Shown piece after piece: positions 35,475 through 44,581 of a DNA stretch of 64,000 nt. The notes under the pieces were generated by a model, which was not told the DNA's origin, did not search any database, and saw nothing but the letters and a program-made list of their open reading frames with translations. Source of the DNA: an uncultured Roseateles sp. (GTDB lineage Bacteria; Pseudomonadota; Gammaproteobacteria; Burkholderiales; Burkholderiaceae). A program made the translations under genes and the position numbers. The DNA lies in NCBI GenBank assembly GCA_946886855.1, contig CAMPJJ010000013.1, positions 1 through 64,000 on the forward strand, written 5' to 3'. Position 1 is the first letter of the stretch; each line of letters begins with the position of its first letter.

Positions 35475-37594
35475 TGGCGGCCGGTCGCTGGCGGCACTGG
35501 CCGGCGCACTGGTGGAACGGCCTCAGCGTCGCCCTCGGGGTGATGCTGGTGCAGGTGATCGTGTCGCACGCGGCTCCGGCCGCGCTGTCGCACATCGCCT
35601 CGCAGCTGGCGATGGCCTGCGCCATCTGCGCCAGTCTGGCCGATCTGCCGGGCAGCGTCCGGCGCAACCGCAACCGCGTCCTCACCGCCGGCGGCATGAC
35701 GCTGCTGGCCGTGGGGCTGGTCGCGGTCCTGCATCCGTATCACGCGGCGATGGGCGCGCTGGTCGCGGCGCTCGCCTTCGGCAGCGCCCTGCTGCTGAGC
35801 TGGGGCCCGCGCGCGGGGCCCGTGTCCTTCGCGCCCATCCTGGCGATGGTGTTCGCGCTCGCGTGGCCGCCCCAGCCGCTGCCCATCGTGCTGGCCAGCG
35901 GCGCGGCGGGCATCGCGCTCTACCTCGTGTGGAGCGTGATCGCCAGCGCGGTGCTGCAGCGGCGCTTCCATCGGCTCGCGCTGGCCGACGCGCTGCACGG
36001 CCTGGCGCAGCTGCTGAGCGCGCGCGCCGAACTGCTGGGCAGCGGCGGCGCGGCGCATGCGATGCGCGACTGGCTGGGCAACGAAGCCCAGCTGGCGGAA
36101 CTGCTGCAGACGGCGCGCGACCAGGTCTTCCCGCGCGCGAAGACCGATCCGCGCAGCGCCGCGGTGCTGCTGCACATCGTCGAGCTGCGCGACCTGATGC
36201 TGGCGAGCCGCCTGGACCTGGAACTGCTGGGCGAAGACCCGGTCGGCCAGCACATGCGGACGGCGCTGGTCGGCCGTCTGCGGGCGCTGTCCGTGCTGCT
36301 GGACGAATACCGCGATGCGCTGCTCGACGAGCGCGCGCCGGCGATGAACACCGTCCGTCCGACGCCCTGGCCGGACCTGCCGCCGCAGGACCCGCGCACG
36401 CGCCTGCAGCTCGTGCTGCAGGACCGGCTGTCGCACCTGGACGGCGAGGTGCTGGCGATGGGCCGCGCGCTCGACGCCGCCCAGCCCTTGCCGCCGCTGC
36501 CGCTGGACGCCGGCGAGCTGCGCAGCTTCGTGACGCCGGTGGGCTGGCCGATCGGCCTGCTCAAGGCGCAGCTGCATTTGGACTCGCCGGTGTTGCGCCA
36601 CGCGCTGCGCAGCGCGCTGGCCTTGTCGGCGGCCTACTTCATCGCGCTCGCGCTGCCCTGGGCCTCGCATCCGCACTGGCTGGTGCTGTCGGTGGCGGTG
36701 GTGCTGCGCGGCAGCCTCGACCAGACGCTGGAACGCCGCAACATGCGCGTGCTCGGCACGGCGATCGGCTGCGGGCTGATGCTGGCGCTCTCGCTCATCC
36801 CGAACCAGACGCTGTGGATCGTCGTGCTGCAGATCGCGGTCGGCATCGCGCATGCGTTCGTCACGCGCCGCTACCTGATCACCGCGATCGCGGCCACGGT
36901 GATGGCGCTGCTGCAATCGCACCTGGCCGATCCGACGCACGGCATCGCGATCTCCGAGCGACTCGCGGACACGGTGCTGGGCGCGATCCTGGCCTGGGCC
37001 TTCAGCTACGTGCTGCCGGCCTGGGAGCGGCGCAACCTGCCGCGCGCGCTCAAGCGGGCGCGTGGCGCGCTGCAGCAGTATGCGATGCAGGCGATGACCG
37101 CGGCGATGACGCCGGCCGGCGCGCTGACGCAGCGGATGGCGCGGCGCCAGGCCTACGACGCGCTGGCCGCCTTGTCCGCGGCGCTGATGCGCAGCGCGGC
37201 CGAACCGCGCCGCGTGCGCCCGCCGCTGCAGGAGCTCAACACCGTGCTCGACCACGGCTACCGGCTGATGGCGCATCTCTCGATGATGCGACAGAGCCTG
37301 ATGCGCCGCGCGAAGGACCTGGACGCCGACTTCCTGGCCGAGCTGCCGGAGTCGGCCAGGCGGCTGCAACGGGCGCTGGTGGGACAGGAACCGGTGCCGC
37401 ACGCGGTGCAGGCCTTGCAGGACTGGAGCCTGCTGCCCGACGTCGGTCCGCTGGAAGACCTGCGGCCGTGGATGCGTCGCCGGCTGCAGGTCAGCCTGGA
37501 CGACGCGGCCCGCGCGGGCGAAGCGGCCGATGCGGCTTTCGCCGCGATGGCCGCGCCGCCCGAGCCGGACGTGACGCTGTCGCGCCTCCAGTAG
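35474..37594 (+). CDS. FUSC/YccS-type inner-membrane protein
   Basis: The 706-residue protein has two blocks of hydrophobic helices (roughly residues 15-160 and 380-520) separated and followed by soluble helical regions, the layout of FUSC or aromatic-acid-exporter (AaeB/YccS-like) proteins. Recognisable pieces are WLVLSVAVVLRGSLDQTLERRNMRVLGTAIGCG and ISERLADTVLGAILAWAFSYVLPAWERR, the family's conserved second-block motif. Its start codon shares a base with the cphA stop, implying translational coupling. Substrate unknown; a link to amino acid export from cyanophycin turnover is plausible but unproved. Confidence 0.82.
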   Translation: MAAGRWRHWPAHWWNGLSVALGVMLVQVIVSHAAPAALSHIASQLAMACAICASLADLPGSVRRNRNRVLTAGGMTLLAVGLVAVLHPYHAAMGALVAALAFGSALLLSWGPRAGPVSFAPILAMVFALAWPPQPLPIVLASGAAGIALYLVWSVIASAVLQRRFHRLALADALHGLAQLLSARAELLGSGGAAHAMRDWLGNEAQLAELLQTARDQVFPRAKTDPRSAAVLLHIVELRDLMLASRLDLELLGEDPVGQHMRTALVGRLRALSVLLDEYRDALLDERAPAMNTVRPTPWPDLPPQDPRTRLQLVLQDRLSHLDGEVLAMGRALDAAQPLPPLPLDAGELRSFVTPVGWPIGLLKAQLHLDSPVLRHALRSALALSAAYFIALALPWASHPHWLVLSVAVVLRGSLDQTLERRNMRVLGTAIGCGLMLALSLIPNQTLWIVVLQIAVGIAHAFVTRRYLITAIAATVMALLQSHLADPTHGIAISERLADTVLGAILAWAFSYVLPAWERRNLPRALKRARGALQQYAMQAMTAAMTPAGALTQRMARRQAYDALAALSAALMRSAAEPRRVRPPLQELNTVLDHGYRLMAHLSMMRQSLMRRAKDLDADFLAELPESARRLQRALVGQEPVPHAVQALQDWSLLPDVGPLEDLRPWMRRRLQVSLDDAARAGEAADAAFAAMAAPPEPDVTLSRLQ

Positions 37595-37614
37595 CACCAC
37601 CGCTTCCTCTTGCT

Positions 37615-37639
37615 CCCTCTCCCGCACTGCGGGAGAGGG
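37615..37639. repeat. Palindromic intergenic element / bidirectional terminator
   Basis: CCCTCTCCCGC (37615-37625) and GCGGGAGAGGG (37629-37639) form a perfect 11-bp stem with a 3-base loop, between the convergent FUSC and hsp20 genes. A further CTCTCCCGCTCGGGGGA lies 30 bp on. The CCCTCTCCC...GGGAGAGGG pattern is a widely distributed REP-like intergenic repeat in proteobacteria; it may also terminate transcription in both directions. Confidence 0.65.
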
Positions 37640-37694
37640 GCCATACAGGCCGCCTGCCGCTCTCCCGCTCGGGGGAAAGCAGCGGTGAGCGTCT

Positions 37695-38120
37695 TCAGCC
37701 CAGCTTGATCTCGATCTTGCGCGGCTGCGCATGCGCGGCCTTGGGGATGCGCACGCGCAGCACACCGTTGTTGAGCTCCGCGCCGATCTGTTCGGCGTCC
37801 AGTTCCTTGCTCAGCGTGAACGCGCGGCGGTAGAACTGGCGCGACACCTCGACATGGCCGGCCTTCAGGCCGTCCGGCAGGTCGAGCTGCATCTCGGCCT
37901 CGATGATCAGCCGGTCCTTGTCGACGCGCAGCTGGAGCTGCTCGCGCGGCACGCCGGGCAGGTCGGCAAAGAGCGTCAGCCCTTGCGCGTCCTCGACCAC
38001 ATCGACGGCGGGCTGGATCGCATAGTCATCGCGACGACGCGCGGCCTGCGCGGCGGTCGAGGCGCTGGTCTTCACTTGATCGGCCGCATCGGCGGCGGGG
38101 GTGTGCACGGCAGTGGTCAT
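37695..38120 (-). CDS. Small heat shock protein Hsp20 (class 2 of the pair)
   Basis: This ATP-independent holdase chaperone has 141 residues with an alpha-crystallin domain at about 50-141 (PAVDVVEDAQGLTLFADLPGV, VEVSRQFYRRAFTLSKELD, and the A-x-x-x-N-G-V-L motif AELNNGVLRVRIPK). The N-terminal tail is alanine-rich. It lies 61 bases downstream of a second hsp20 gene on the same strand, a common tandem arrangement whose products may co-assemble. ATG 38120 starts a sensible N-terminus; the longer frame upstream is antisense to its neighbour. Confidence 0.92.
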   Translation of the reverse strand: MTTAVHTPAADAADQVKTSASTAAQAARRRDDYAIQPAVDVVEDAQGLTLFADLPGVPREQLQLRVDKDRLIIEAEMQLDLPDGLKAGHVEVSRQFYRRAFTLSKELDAEQIGAELNNGVLRVRIPKAAHAQPRKIEIKLG

Positions 38121-38181
38121 GGTGTTCTTTCGAATCGGGTTCGGTTCGTGTCTGGGGTCGGTGGACGCAGCGGTCCGCGAC

Positions 38182-38691
38182 TCAATGGATATCGATGCGG
38201 CGCGGCTGCGGCGCGGGGCGGCGCTTGACGCTGACGCGCAGCACACCGTCCTTGTACGAGGCCGAGACCTGCTCCGGATCGATGTCGTCGGGCAGGCTGA
38301 CCACGCGGCGGAACTTGCCGGCGAAGCGCTCGCGCTGATGGACGACGGTCTTGCCGGCGGTCTTCGCGGAAAGTGCGGCGGGGGCGGCGGTCCCTCCTTC
38401 CGCGGCACCAGCGGTCGCTGCGGCGCTGTCGCTGGTCGCGGCCAGCGCGTCCGCCCGTTCGCCGGACAGGCTCAGCACGCCGCGCTCCAGGTCGACGCCG
38501 ATGGTGGCGGGATCCAGGCCGGGGGCGAAGGCATAGACCTCCACCGCTTCCGGCGACAGGCCGACGTTGAGGGCCGGATAGCCGCCGCGCGCGGTGGCGC
38601 GGCCAGCGGTGAATTCGAACAGGCCGCTCATCTCGCGCTGGAAGCGGTCGAGGTCGTTGAACAGCTCACGGGCAAACAGTTGACGGGACAT
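38182..38691 (-). CDS. Small heat shock protein Hsp20 (first of the pair)
   Basis: The 169-residue product has the N-terminal MSRQLFARELFNDLDRFQREMSGLFE, the alpha-crystallin fold (PALNVGLSPEAVEVYAFAPGLDPATIGVDLERGVLSLSGER, in two strands), and FRRVVSLPDDIDPEQVSASYKDGVLRVSVKRR. An alanine/glycine/threonine-rich insertion of about 40 residues interrupts the domain in the middle. The start at 38691 is preceded by AGGAG at good spacing. It is transcribed first, with the second hsp20 after it. No heat-shock promoter or ROSE thermometer was identified in the short leader. Confidence 0.92.
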   Translation of the reverse strand: MSRQLFARELFNDLDRFQREMSGLFEFTAGRATARGGYPALNVGLSPEAVEVYAFAPGLDPATIGVDLERGVLSLSGERADALAATSDSAAATAGAAEGGTAAPAALSAKTAGKTVVHQRERFAGKFRRVVSLPDDIDPEQVSASYKDGVLRVSVKRRPAPQPRRIDIH

Positions 38692-38871
38692 GCGGGGCTC
38701 CTTGGCTTCCTGCGGGTGGATCGCGGCGGGACGTGTCCGCCATGCATCCCCACCTGAGACCGACAAGCCGGGCTTCAAGATCTTGAAATCGCGAGGGCCC
38801 CGTCCCCATATGGCGCGCCCGCTGCGCGAGCCGGGATGGCCGGCCGGGTACTTTTCCGCCCCCAGTCCCGC

Positions 38872-40338
38872 TTATTTCAAGCGCAGCACTTCCTGCTCCG
38901 TCACCGCCGACGCCTGGTTCCCCCAGCTCTGCCGGATCACCGTCGCGACGGCGGCCATCTCGGCTTCCGTGAGCACCTGCCGCAGCGGCGGCATGCCGTA
39001 CGGACGAGGGTGGCCCGGCGTCGTCGGCGCGTAGCCGCCGTCGGCCAGCATCTGCAGCACGTTCTGCGGCGCCTCCAGCGTCACCGTGCGGTTGCCCGCC
39101 AGCGGCGGGTAGGCCGGCTGGCCGTCGATCAGCCGGCCCTGCCCCTGGTCGCCGTGGCAATCGGCGCAGTGCTTGGCGTAGACCTGACGACCGAGATCCA
39201 GTTGCGTCGACGAGGCCGGCTTGAACTCGGCCGCCTCCGCTTCCTCGCGCGGCAGGCCGCGCAGGTACACGGCCATCGCCTGCGCGTCGGCGTCGCTCAG
39301 GTGCTGGAGGCTTTCCGCGACCACGTCGGCCATCGGGCCGAGCGCCGCGCCCTTGGGCGACCAGCCGGATCGCAGCCACGACCGGACCTCCGCCTCGGAC
39401 CAGTCCTGCACGCCCGCCGCATGCGGATCGGCCAGCGACGGCGCGATCCAGCCCTGCGTGCCCACCCAGCCGCCACGCAGGCCCGCCGCGTCCCTGAGCG
39501 CACCGAGCCGGTTCCGCGGCGCGTGGCATTCGGCGCAATGGCCGACCGCCTGGACGAGGTAGCGCCCTCGCGCGAGCGCCGCCTCGCCGGCGACGTCCTG
39601 GACCGCACCGCCACCGGCACTACCGGCACCACCGGCAGCACGATCTGCGCCACGACCGACGCCAGGATCGGCGCTGCGATCGATGCCCGGGTCGTCACGC
39701 GACGGCGCATCGCCCGGCGTGAAGTACATGAGCCGCCACACCGCCAGCGCGGACTGCCAGCGGTACGGCCAGCCCAGCTGATGGGGCGGCGCGGTCTGCG
39801 TGACCGCCGGCTGCTGCCGCAGCCACGCGAAGATCGCATCGGCATCCTCGCGGGTCATCGACGTGTAGCTGGTGTACGGGAAGGCGGGATAGAGCAGCCG
39901 CCCGTCGCGGCTGCGGCCGTGGTGCATCGCGCGCCAGAAGTCGTCGGCGCTCCAGCGGCCGAGGCCCGTCTCGGCGTCGGGCGTGAGGTTGCTGCTGAAC
40001 AGCGTCCCGAACGGCGTCCCGAGCGGCATGCCGCCGGCCAGCGGCGCGCCGCCGCGCGGGCTGTGGCAGCCGGCGCAGTTGGCGATCCGCGCCAGGTAGG
40101 CGCCGCGGGCGATCAACGCGGGTGTGGTGTCCTGCGCGCCGGACAGCGCAGGGCGTCCCGACAGCCAGAGCTCCCGGCCCCACGCGCCGGCGAGCAGCAA
40201 CGCGGCCATCAGCGGGACCGCGATCGCGAGGCCCAGCAGCAGCCGGACGAAGGTCCTCATCGGCGCCGCGTTGGACGTCTCGCCGGTCTCGCTGGCGGCG
40301 TCCCCGGCGCGCGGCTTGGAGGTCGGAGCCCCGCTCAT
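38872..40338 (-). CDS. Triheme c-type cytochrome (dehydrogenase-subunit type)
   Basis: A 488-residue exported protein with one N-terminal membrane helix (FVRLLLGLAIAVPLMAALLLAGAW) and three CxxCH haem sites: CAGCH (near 90), CAECH (near 285) and CADCH (near 400). This matches the cytochrome subunit of membrane-bound alcohol, gluconate or aldehyde dehydrogenases, which pass electrons to ubiquinone or to oxidases. A repeat-rich segment of about 40 residues (Gly/Ala/Asp/Arg) separates the first and second haem domains. Its start overlaps the stop of the diheme cytochrome gene by four bases (ATGA). No flavin or PQQ subunit is nearby. Confidence 0.9.
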   Translation of the reverse strand: MSGAPTSKPRAGDAASETGETSNAAPMRTFVRLLLGLAIAVPLMAALLLAGAWGRELWLSGRPALSGAQDTTPALIARGAYLARIANCAGCHSPRGGAPLAGGMPLGTPFGTLFSSNLTPDAETGLGRWSADDFWRAMHHGRSRDGRLLYPAFPYTSYTSMTREDADAIFAWLRQQPAVTQTAPPHQLGWPYRWQSALAVWRLMYFTPGDAPSRDDPGIDRSADPGVGRGADRAAGGAGSAGGGAVQDVAGEAALARGRYLVQAVGHCAECHAPRNRLGALRDAAGLRGGWVGTQGWIAPSLADPHAAGVQDWSEAEVRSWLRSGWSPKGAALGPMADVVAESLQHLSDADAQAMAVYLRGLPREEAEAAEFKPASSTQLDLGRQVYAKHCADCHGDQGQGRLIDGQPAYPPLAGNRTVTLEAPQNVLQMLADGGYAPTTPGHPRPYGMPPLRQVLTEAEMAAVATVIRQSWGNQASAVTEQEVLRLK

Positions 40339-41156
40339 GGCGCCAGCCCTCCACACGGCGCCGGCAAGGGCGTCGTCGACGGCGGTTCCGGGTGCGCGCC
40401 GGCGGGTTTCGCCGCGAGCCAGCTCGCGACGACGGCGATGTCGTCGGTCGACAGCGCCTTGGCCACGTCGGCCATGCAGTCGGGCGTGTGGGCGCGGCGC
40501 AGCCCGTTGCGCCACGCGCCGAGCTGCCCGACCAGGTAGTCGCGCGGCAGTCCGAGCAGACCGGGGATCGCCGGTTCGCGCCCCGCCATCGACGGGCCGT
40601 GGCAGGCCGTGCAGGCCGGCACCTTGCGCGCCGGATCGCCCTGCAGGATCAACCGCTCCGCGCGGGCCTGCTGCGCCGGGTCCAGGCCCGACGGTCCCGG
40701 CGCCGGATAAGGCACGTCGAGCGCCGCGAAGTAGCCGGCGATCTCGCGCAGGTAGTCGTCGCTCATGTGGCGCAGCAGCCCGGCCATCAGCGCGTGATGG
40801 CGGCGGCCGTCGCGGAAGCTCTGCAGCTGGTTGTAGAGGTAGCCCGACGGCTTGCCCGCGAGCCGCGGGAAGTAGCCCTGCGCCGTCGCGCGGCCTTGCG
40901 CGCCGTGGCACAGCGTGCAGGCCTGGATGCGTTCGCCGATGTCGTTGGTCAGCGGGCGCAACGGTCGCAAGGCGGCGGGACCAGCGGCGGGACCAGCGGC
41001 AGGTCCAGCGCCGGGTCCGGCCCCAGGGTCGGCCGGCGGCGTTGCGGTCGTCTGCGCGAACGCCGCGGAAGCGGTGGAGACCGCGGAGACGGCGGAGAGT
41101 CCCAGGCCCAGCACAGCGGCGATGAGGACACCCGGGAGGAATCGGGAGTGCTTCAT
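40335..41156 (-). CDS. Diheme cytochrome c (c4-like)
   Basis: The 273-residue protein has a signal peptide (FLPGVLIAAVLGLGLSAVSAVSTASAAFA), a GPAAGPAAGPAA-like linker (three GPAA units), and two cytochrome c domains with CTLCH and CTACH haem sites, plus the c4-typical YLYNQLQSFRDGRRHHALMAGLLRHMSDDYLREIAGYFAAL. It is transcribed ahead of the triheme cytochrome gene with a 4-base overlap, so both are made together and probably work in one periplasmic electron chain. Confidence 0.9.
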   Translation of the reverse strand: MKHSRFLPGVLIAAVLGLGLSAVSAVSTASAAFAQTTATPPADPGAGPGAGPAAGPAAGPAALRPLRPLTNDIGERIQACTLCHGAQGRATAQGYFPRLAGKPSGYLYNQLQSFRDGRRHHALMAGLLRHMSDDYLREIAGYFAALDVPYPAPGPSGLDPAQQARAERLILQGDPARKVPACTACHGPSMAGREPAIPGLLGLPRDYLVGQLGAWRNGLRRAHTPDCMADVAKALSTDDIAVVASWLAAKPAGAHPEPPSTTPLPAPCGGLAP

Positions 41157-41243
41157 CCGGCCATCATCGCCGATCACCGACGCGGGTGTCGGCGTGGTTG
41201 TCGGTGTGGTTGTCGGCGTGGTTGTGGAGCGGGTGCCGCCGAG

Positions 41244-43160
41244 TCAGCGTCGCTGGTCGGGCCCGGGCCATCGCACGGCCGCCCAGCCGTCGCGGCCCTG
41301 GTGCTTGGCCTGGTACAGCGCGCGGTCGGCGAGCGCGATCAGGTCCATCGACGGCACGTCGCCGTCGGCGACGCTGGCGATGCCGATGCTGGTCGTGATG
41401 GCGACGCCCGCGGGCCGCGCGGCCCGCACGGCCTCCACGATCTTGGCGGCGACCTGCTCGGCCTCCTCGGTCCGGTTCAAGCCCTCGAGCACCGCGACGA
41501 ACTCGTCGCCCGCGAGGCGCGCCACATGGTCGCTGCCCCGCACGCAGCGTCGCAGCACGGCGGCGAAGTCGCGCAGCACGATGTCGCCGACGCCGTGCCC
41601 GTGCGTGTCGTTGATGGTCTTGAAGTGGTCGACGTCCAGGAACAGCAGCGCCAGCATCCGCCCTTCCCGCGCCTGACGGCGTTGCCGGGCGAGCGCGCCG
41701 GCCAGCGCCTGGTCGAACTCGCGCCGGTTCGGCAGTCCCGTGAGCGCGTCCGAGCTGGCCAGCCGCGCGAGTTGCGCCTCGGCCTGCTTCATGGCGGTGA
41801 TGTCGATGGACAGCGTGAAGATGCCCGTCACGCGCCCGTCCGGCGCCACGTCCGGCATGTAGATCGAGCGCAGGTGCCGCTGTCTGCCGAGCATGGTCGA
41901 GGTGATCTCGAACTCGACGCGCTCGCCGCCCAGCGCCAGCGCCAGTTGCGCGCTGCGCTGGCTGGTGCTCGCGACGCCGAAGACCTCGTCGATGTGCAGC
42001 CCGAGCGCCGCCTGGGGGTCCAGCCCGAACCAGCTGCGTATCGTCTCGTTGGTGTAGCGCAGCTTGCGCTCCGCGTCGATGTAGCTGATGAAGACCGGCA
42101 GGTTGTCGGTGATCGCCTTCATCCGGCGCTCGCTGGCGGCGATCGCGGCCTCGGCGCGCTTGCGCTCGGTGATGTCCATGGAGCAGGCGTAGAAGCCCTC
42201 GACGCGGCCGCCCGCCAGCTCCGGCACGAAACTCTGGTGGAAGTGCAGCGTCTCGCCGTCGATGACCTGCTCCGCGTCGAAAGCCACCGCCTCGCCGCCG
42301 AGCACGCGCGCGATGAAGGGGCGCATCTGCGCGGCATTCTCTTCGCCGCGCACCTCTTCCAGCGTCTTGCCGATCAGCGACTGCGGATCGGCGTCGAAGA
42401 CGCGGCCGATTTCCGCGTTGGCGAAGCGCAGACGGCCGCGTCCGTCGTAATGGCTGATCAGCGCCGGCACGTTGTCGGCGATGCCGCGCAGCAGCTTCTG
42501 CGTCCGCAGCAGGTCGCGCGAGCGCAGCATCACCTGCGAGGTCGCCAGCACCGTGAACAGCGCCAGCACCGCCAGGCCGGCCAGCATCAGCAGCTCGGCA
42601 TGGGTGGCCTCGCGCCACAGCCGCTCGCTGATCGCCGCGCGCTCGGCGCGCAGCGACGAGGTCAGCTCGCCCAGCACGTCCCGCAGTTCATCCATGTGGT
42701 GCAGGCCCTGGTCGCCGTGCACCAGCTCCAGCGCCTCCTCATGACGGCCCGCATCGTGCAGCCGGATCGTCTGACCCATCTCCGTCATCTTGAGCTGGAC
42801 CAGCTCCCGGATGCGGGCGAGCCTGGGCGCGTGGGCGGGGTCGTCGTCGCAGGCGCACAGGTCCACCAGGCGCCGGTCGAGGTTGCGCACCGCATCGCGG
42901 TAGGGCTGCAGGTAGCCGGGGCGCTGGGTCAGCAGGTAGCCGCGCTGGCCGGTCTCGGCATTGAGCAGGTCCTCGTTGAGCAGCGTCACCGCCGAGAGGA
43001 CGGTGTTGAGGTGCTCGGCGCGGTGCAGGTCGTCGATGGTCGAGCGGGCGCGCCAGACCAGCAGCGTCACGATCACGGCCATCGCCACCAGCGCCCCCAT
43101 CAGCAACGCCACGCCGCGACCGAGACTGGTGCGATGGATCGGCTCGGCGAAGGAACGCAT
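41244..43160 (-). CDS. Membrane CHASE3-PAS-PAS-GGDEF protein (diguanylate cyclase-like)
   Basis: The 638-residue protein is predicted to make c-di-GMP. Order: transmembrane helix (GVALLMGALVAMAVIVTLLVW), CHASE3-like periplasmic domain (LLNEDLLNAETGQRGYLLTQRPGYLQPY), second helix (AELLMLAGLAVLALFTVLA), PAS 1, PAS 2, then a GGDEF domain (LTGLPNRREFDQAL, FLDVDHFKTINDTHGHGVGD). The active-site loop reads LAGDEFVAV, an AGDEF variant of GGDEF that is seen in some active cyclases. No EAL domain is fused. ATG 43160 (MRSFAEPI) is chosen because it leads straight into the first helix. Confidence 0.92.
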   Translation of the reverse strand: MRSFAEPIHRTSLGRGVALLMGALVAMAVIVTLLVWRARSTIDDLHRAEHLNTVLSAVTLLNEDLLNAETGQRGYLLTQRPGYLQPYRDAVRNLDRRLVDLCACDDDPAHAPRLARIRELVQLKMTEMGQTIRLHDAGRHEEALELVHGDQGLHHMDELRDVLGELTSSLRAERAAISERLWREATHAELLMLAGLAVLALFTVLATSQVMLRSRDLLRTQKLLRGIADNVPALISHYDGRGRLRFANAEIGRVFDADPQSLIGKTLEEVRGEENAAQMRPFIARVLGGEAVAFDAEQVIDGETLHFHQSFVPELAGGRVEGFYACSMDITERKRAEAAIAASERRMKAITDNLPVFISYIDAERKLRYTNETIRSWFGLDPQAALGLHIDEVFGVASTSQRSAQLALALGGERVEFEITSTMLGRQRHLRSIYMPDVAPDGRVTGIFTLSIDITAMKQAEAQLARLASSDALTGLPNRREFDQALAGALARQRRQAREGRMLALLFLDVDHFKTINDTHGHGVGDIVLRDFAAVLRRCVRGSDHVARLAGDEFVAVLEGLNRTEEAEQVAAKIVEAVRAARPAGVAITTSIGIASVADGDVPSMDLIALADRALYQAKHQGRDGWAAVRWPGPDQRR

Positions 43161-43360
43161 GGCGAGGTCTCGGGCGGGGCGGTCTCTGGCGGGCCGCGGA
43201 AGCGTGGGGCCCTGGCGCGCGCGGGGACGGGCGCTCGACCGGCCGTGGCGGCAGCGGGGCCGGTGGGGACTGCGGACGATTATGGGGAGGGCCGTGCGAT
43301 TGCCGTCAAGCCGGCATCGGCCCCGGAGCCCCGGCGGTGCCGGCATGCGACAGTCCGGGG

Positions 43361-44581
43361 ATGCCCTCGATCTCCCTCCTGCGCCAGCCCGACCCGCACG
43401 GCCACGCGAAAGTCAGCTTCGTCGAGCTGTTCTTCGACCTCGTCTTCGTCTTCGCCGTCACACAGCTGTCGCACACGCTGATCGGCCATTTCGCGCATGA
43501 CGGCGTCACGCTGGGCGGCGCGCTGCAGACCGGGTTCCTGATGGCGGCGGTCTGGTGGGTGTGGATCTTCACCTCGTGGGTGACCAACTGGCTGGATCCG
43601 GAGCGCCTGCCGGTCCGGATCTGCCTGTTCGCGATGATGCTGGCGGGGCTGCTGATGTCGGTCGCGCTGCCGCAGGCCTTCGGCGAGCGCGCGCTGATGT
43701 TCGCGGCCTCGTTCACCGCGATCCAGGTCGGGCGGACCTTGTTCTTCCTCTGGGCGGCGCGCGGCGCGGAGGCCGGGCTGGTGCGCAATTTCCAGCGCAT
43801 CGGCGCGTGGCTGGCGGTGTCCGCGGTGCTGTGGATCGCCGGCGCCTTGAGCCCGTCGCTGCGCGTCCCGCTGTGGGTGGCGGCGCTGGCGATCGAGGTC
43901 GTCGGGCCGTCGGCCGGTTTCTTCGTGCCGGGGCTGGGGCGATCGACGACGGCGGACTGGACGATCTCCGGCGGTCACCTGGCCGAGCGCTGCGCGCTCT
44001 TCGTGATCATCGCGCTGGGCGAATCGCTGCTGGTGACGGGCGCGACCTTCGCGGAGACGCCGTTGACGGCCTCGAGCCTGCTGGCCTTCCTGGTGTCCTT
44101 CGCCGGGAGCATCGCGTTGTGGTGGCTGTATTTCGACACGACCAACGACTTCGCGACCGGTCGCATCACCCACAGCGACGACCCGGGGCGGCTGGCGCGG
44201 CTGGCCTACACCTACATCCACCTGCCGATCGTGGCGGGGATCATCGTCAACGCGGCGGCGGACGAGTTCGTGCTGGCGCATCCGGACGGCCACACCGACC
44301 TGAAGACGGCGCTGTGCCTGCTGGGCGGCGTGGCGATCTACGTGATCGGCGTGGGGCTGTTCAAGCGCGCGGTCGTCGGCCGCTGGCCGTGGTCGCACGG
44401 CGTGGCGGTGATCGTGCTGGCGGCGGCGGGGCCGTTCGTGCACGACTGGCCGCCGGTCGCGACCAGCGCCTTCGCCTGCGCGGTGCTGGTCGCGCTCGCC
44501 GCGTGGGAGCGGCGTTCGCGGGCGATGTGTCTCGCTCCCGACAGCGGGGATCGGGACGACGCGCCTAGCATCGGCGCATGA
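43361..44581 (+). CDS. Low-temperature requirement A (LtrA) family membrane protein
   Basis: A polytopic protein of 406 residues with the LtrA signature near the start (VSFVELFFDLVFVFAVTQLSH) and LAERCALFVIIALGESLLVTG, followed by FAGSIALWWLYFDTT. About 10-11 hydrophobic segments are apparent. LtrA function is poorly known; it was named for cold growth in Listeria. The ATG of the following hydrolase gene lies within the last codons (overlap ATGA), indicating translational coupling. Confidence 0.88.
   Translation: MPSISLLRQPDPHGHAKVSFVELFFDLVFVFAVTQLSHTLIGHFAHDGVTLGGALQTGFLMAAVWWVWIFTSWVTNWLDPERLPVRICLFAMMLAGLLMSVALPQAFGERALMFAASFTAIQVGRTLFFLWAARGAEAGLVRNFQRIGAWLAVSAVLWIAGALSPSLRVPLWVAALAIEVVGPSAGFFVPGLGRSTTADWTISGGHLAERCALFVIIALGESLLVTGATFAETPLTASSLLAFLVSFAGSIALWWLYFDTTNDFATGRITHSDDPGRLARLAYTYIHLPIVAGIIVNAAADEFVLAHPDGHTDLKTALCLLGGVAIYVIGVGLFKRAVVGRWPWSHGVAVIVLAAAGPFVHDWPPVATSAFACAVLVALAAWERRSRAMCLAPDSGDRDDAPSIGA

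Noticed and set aside
40975..41015. GPAA-type repeat region in the diheme cytochrome gene as a separate repeat element
   Set aside because: It encodes a short in-frame linker only, with three imperfect units; no sign of mobility.
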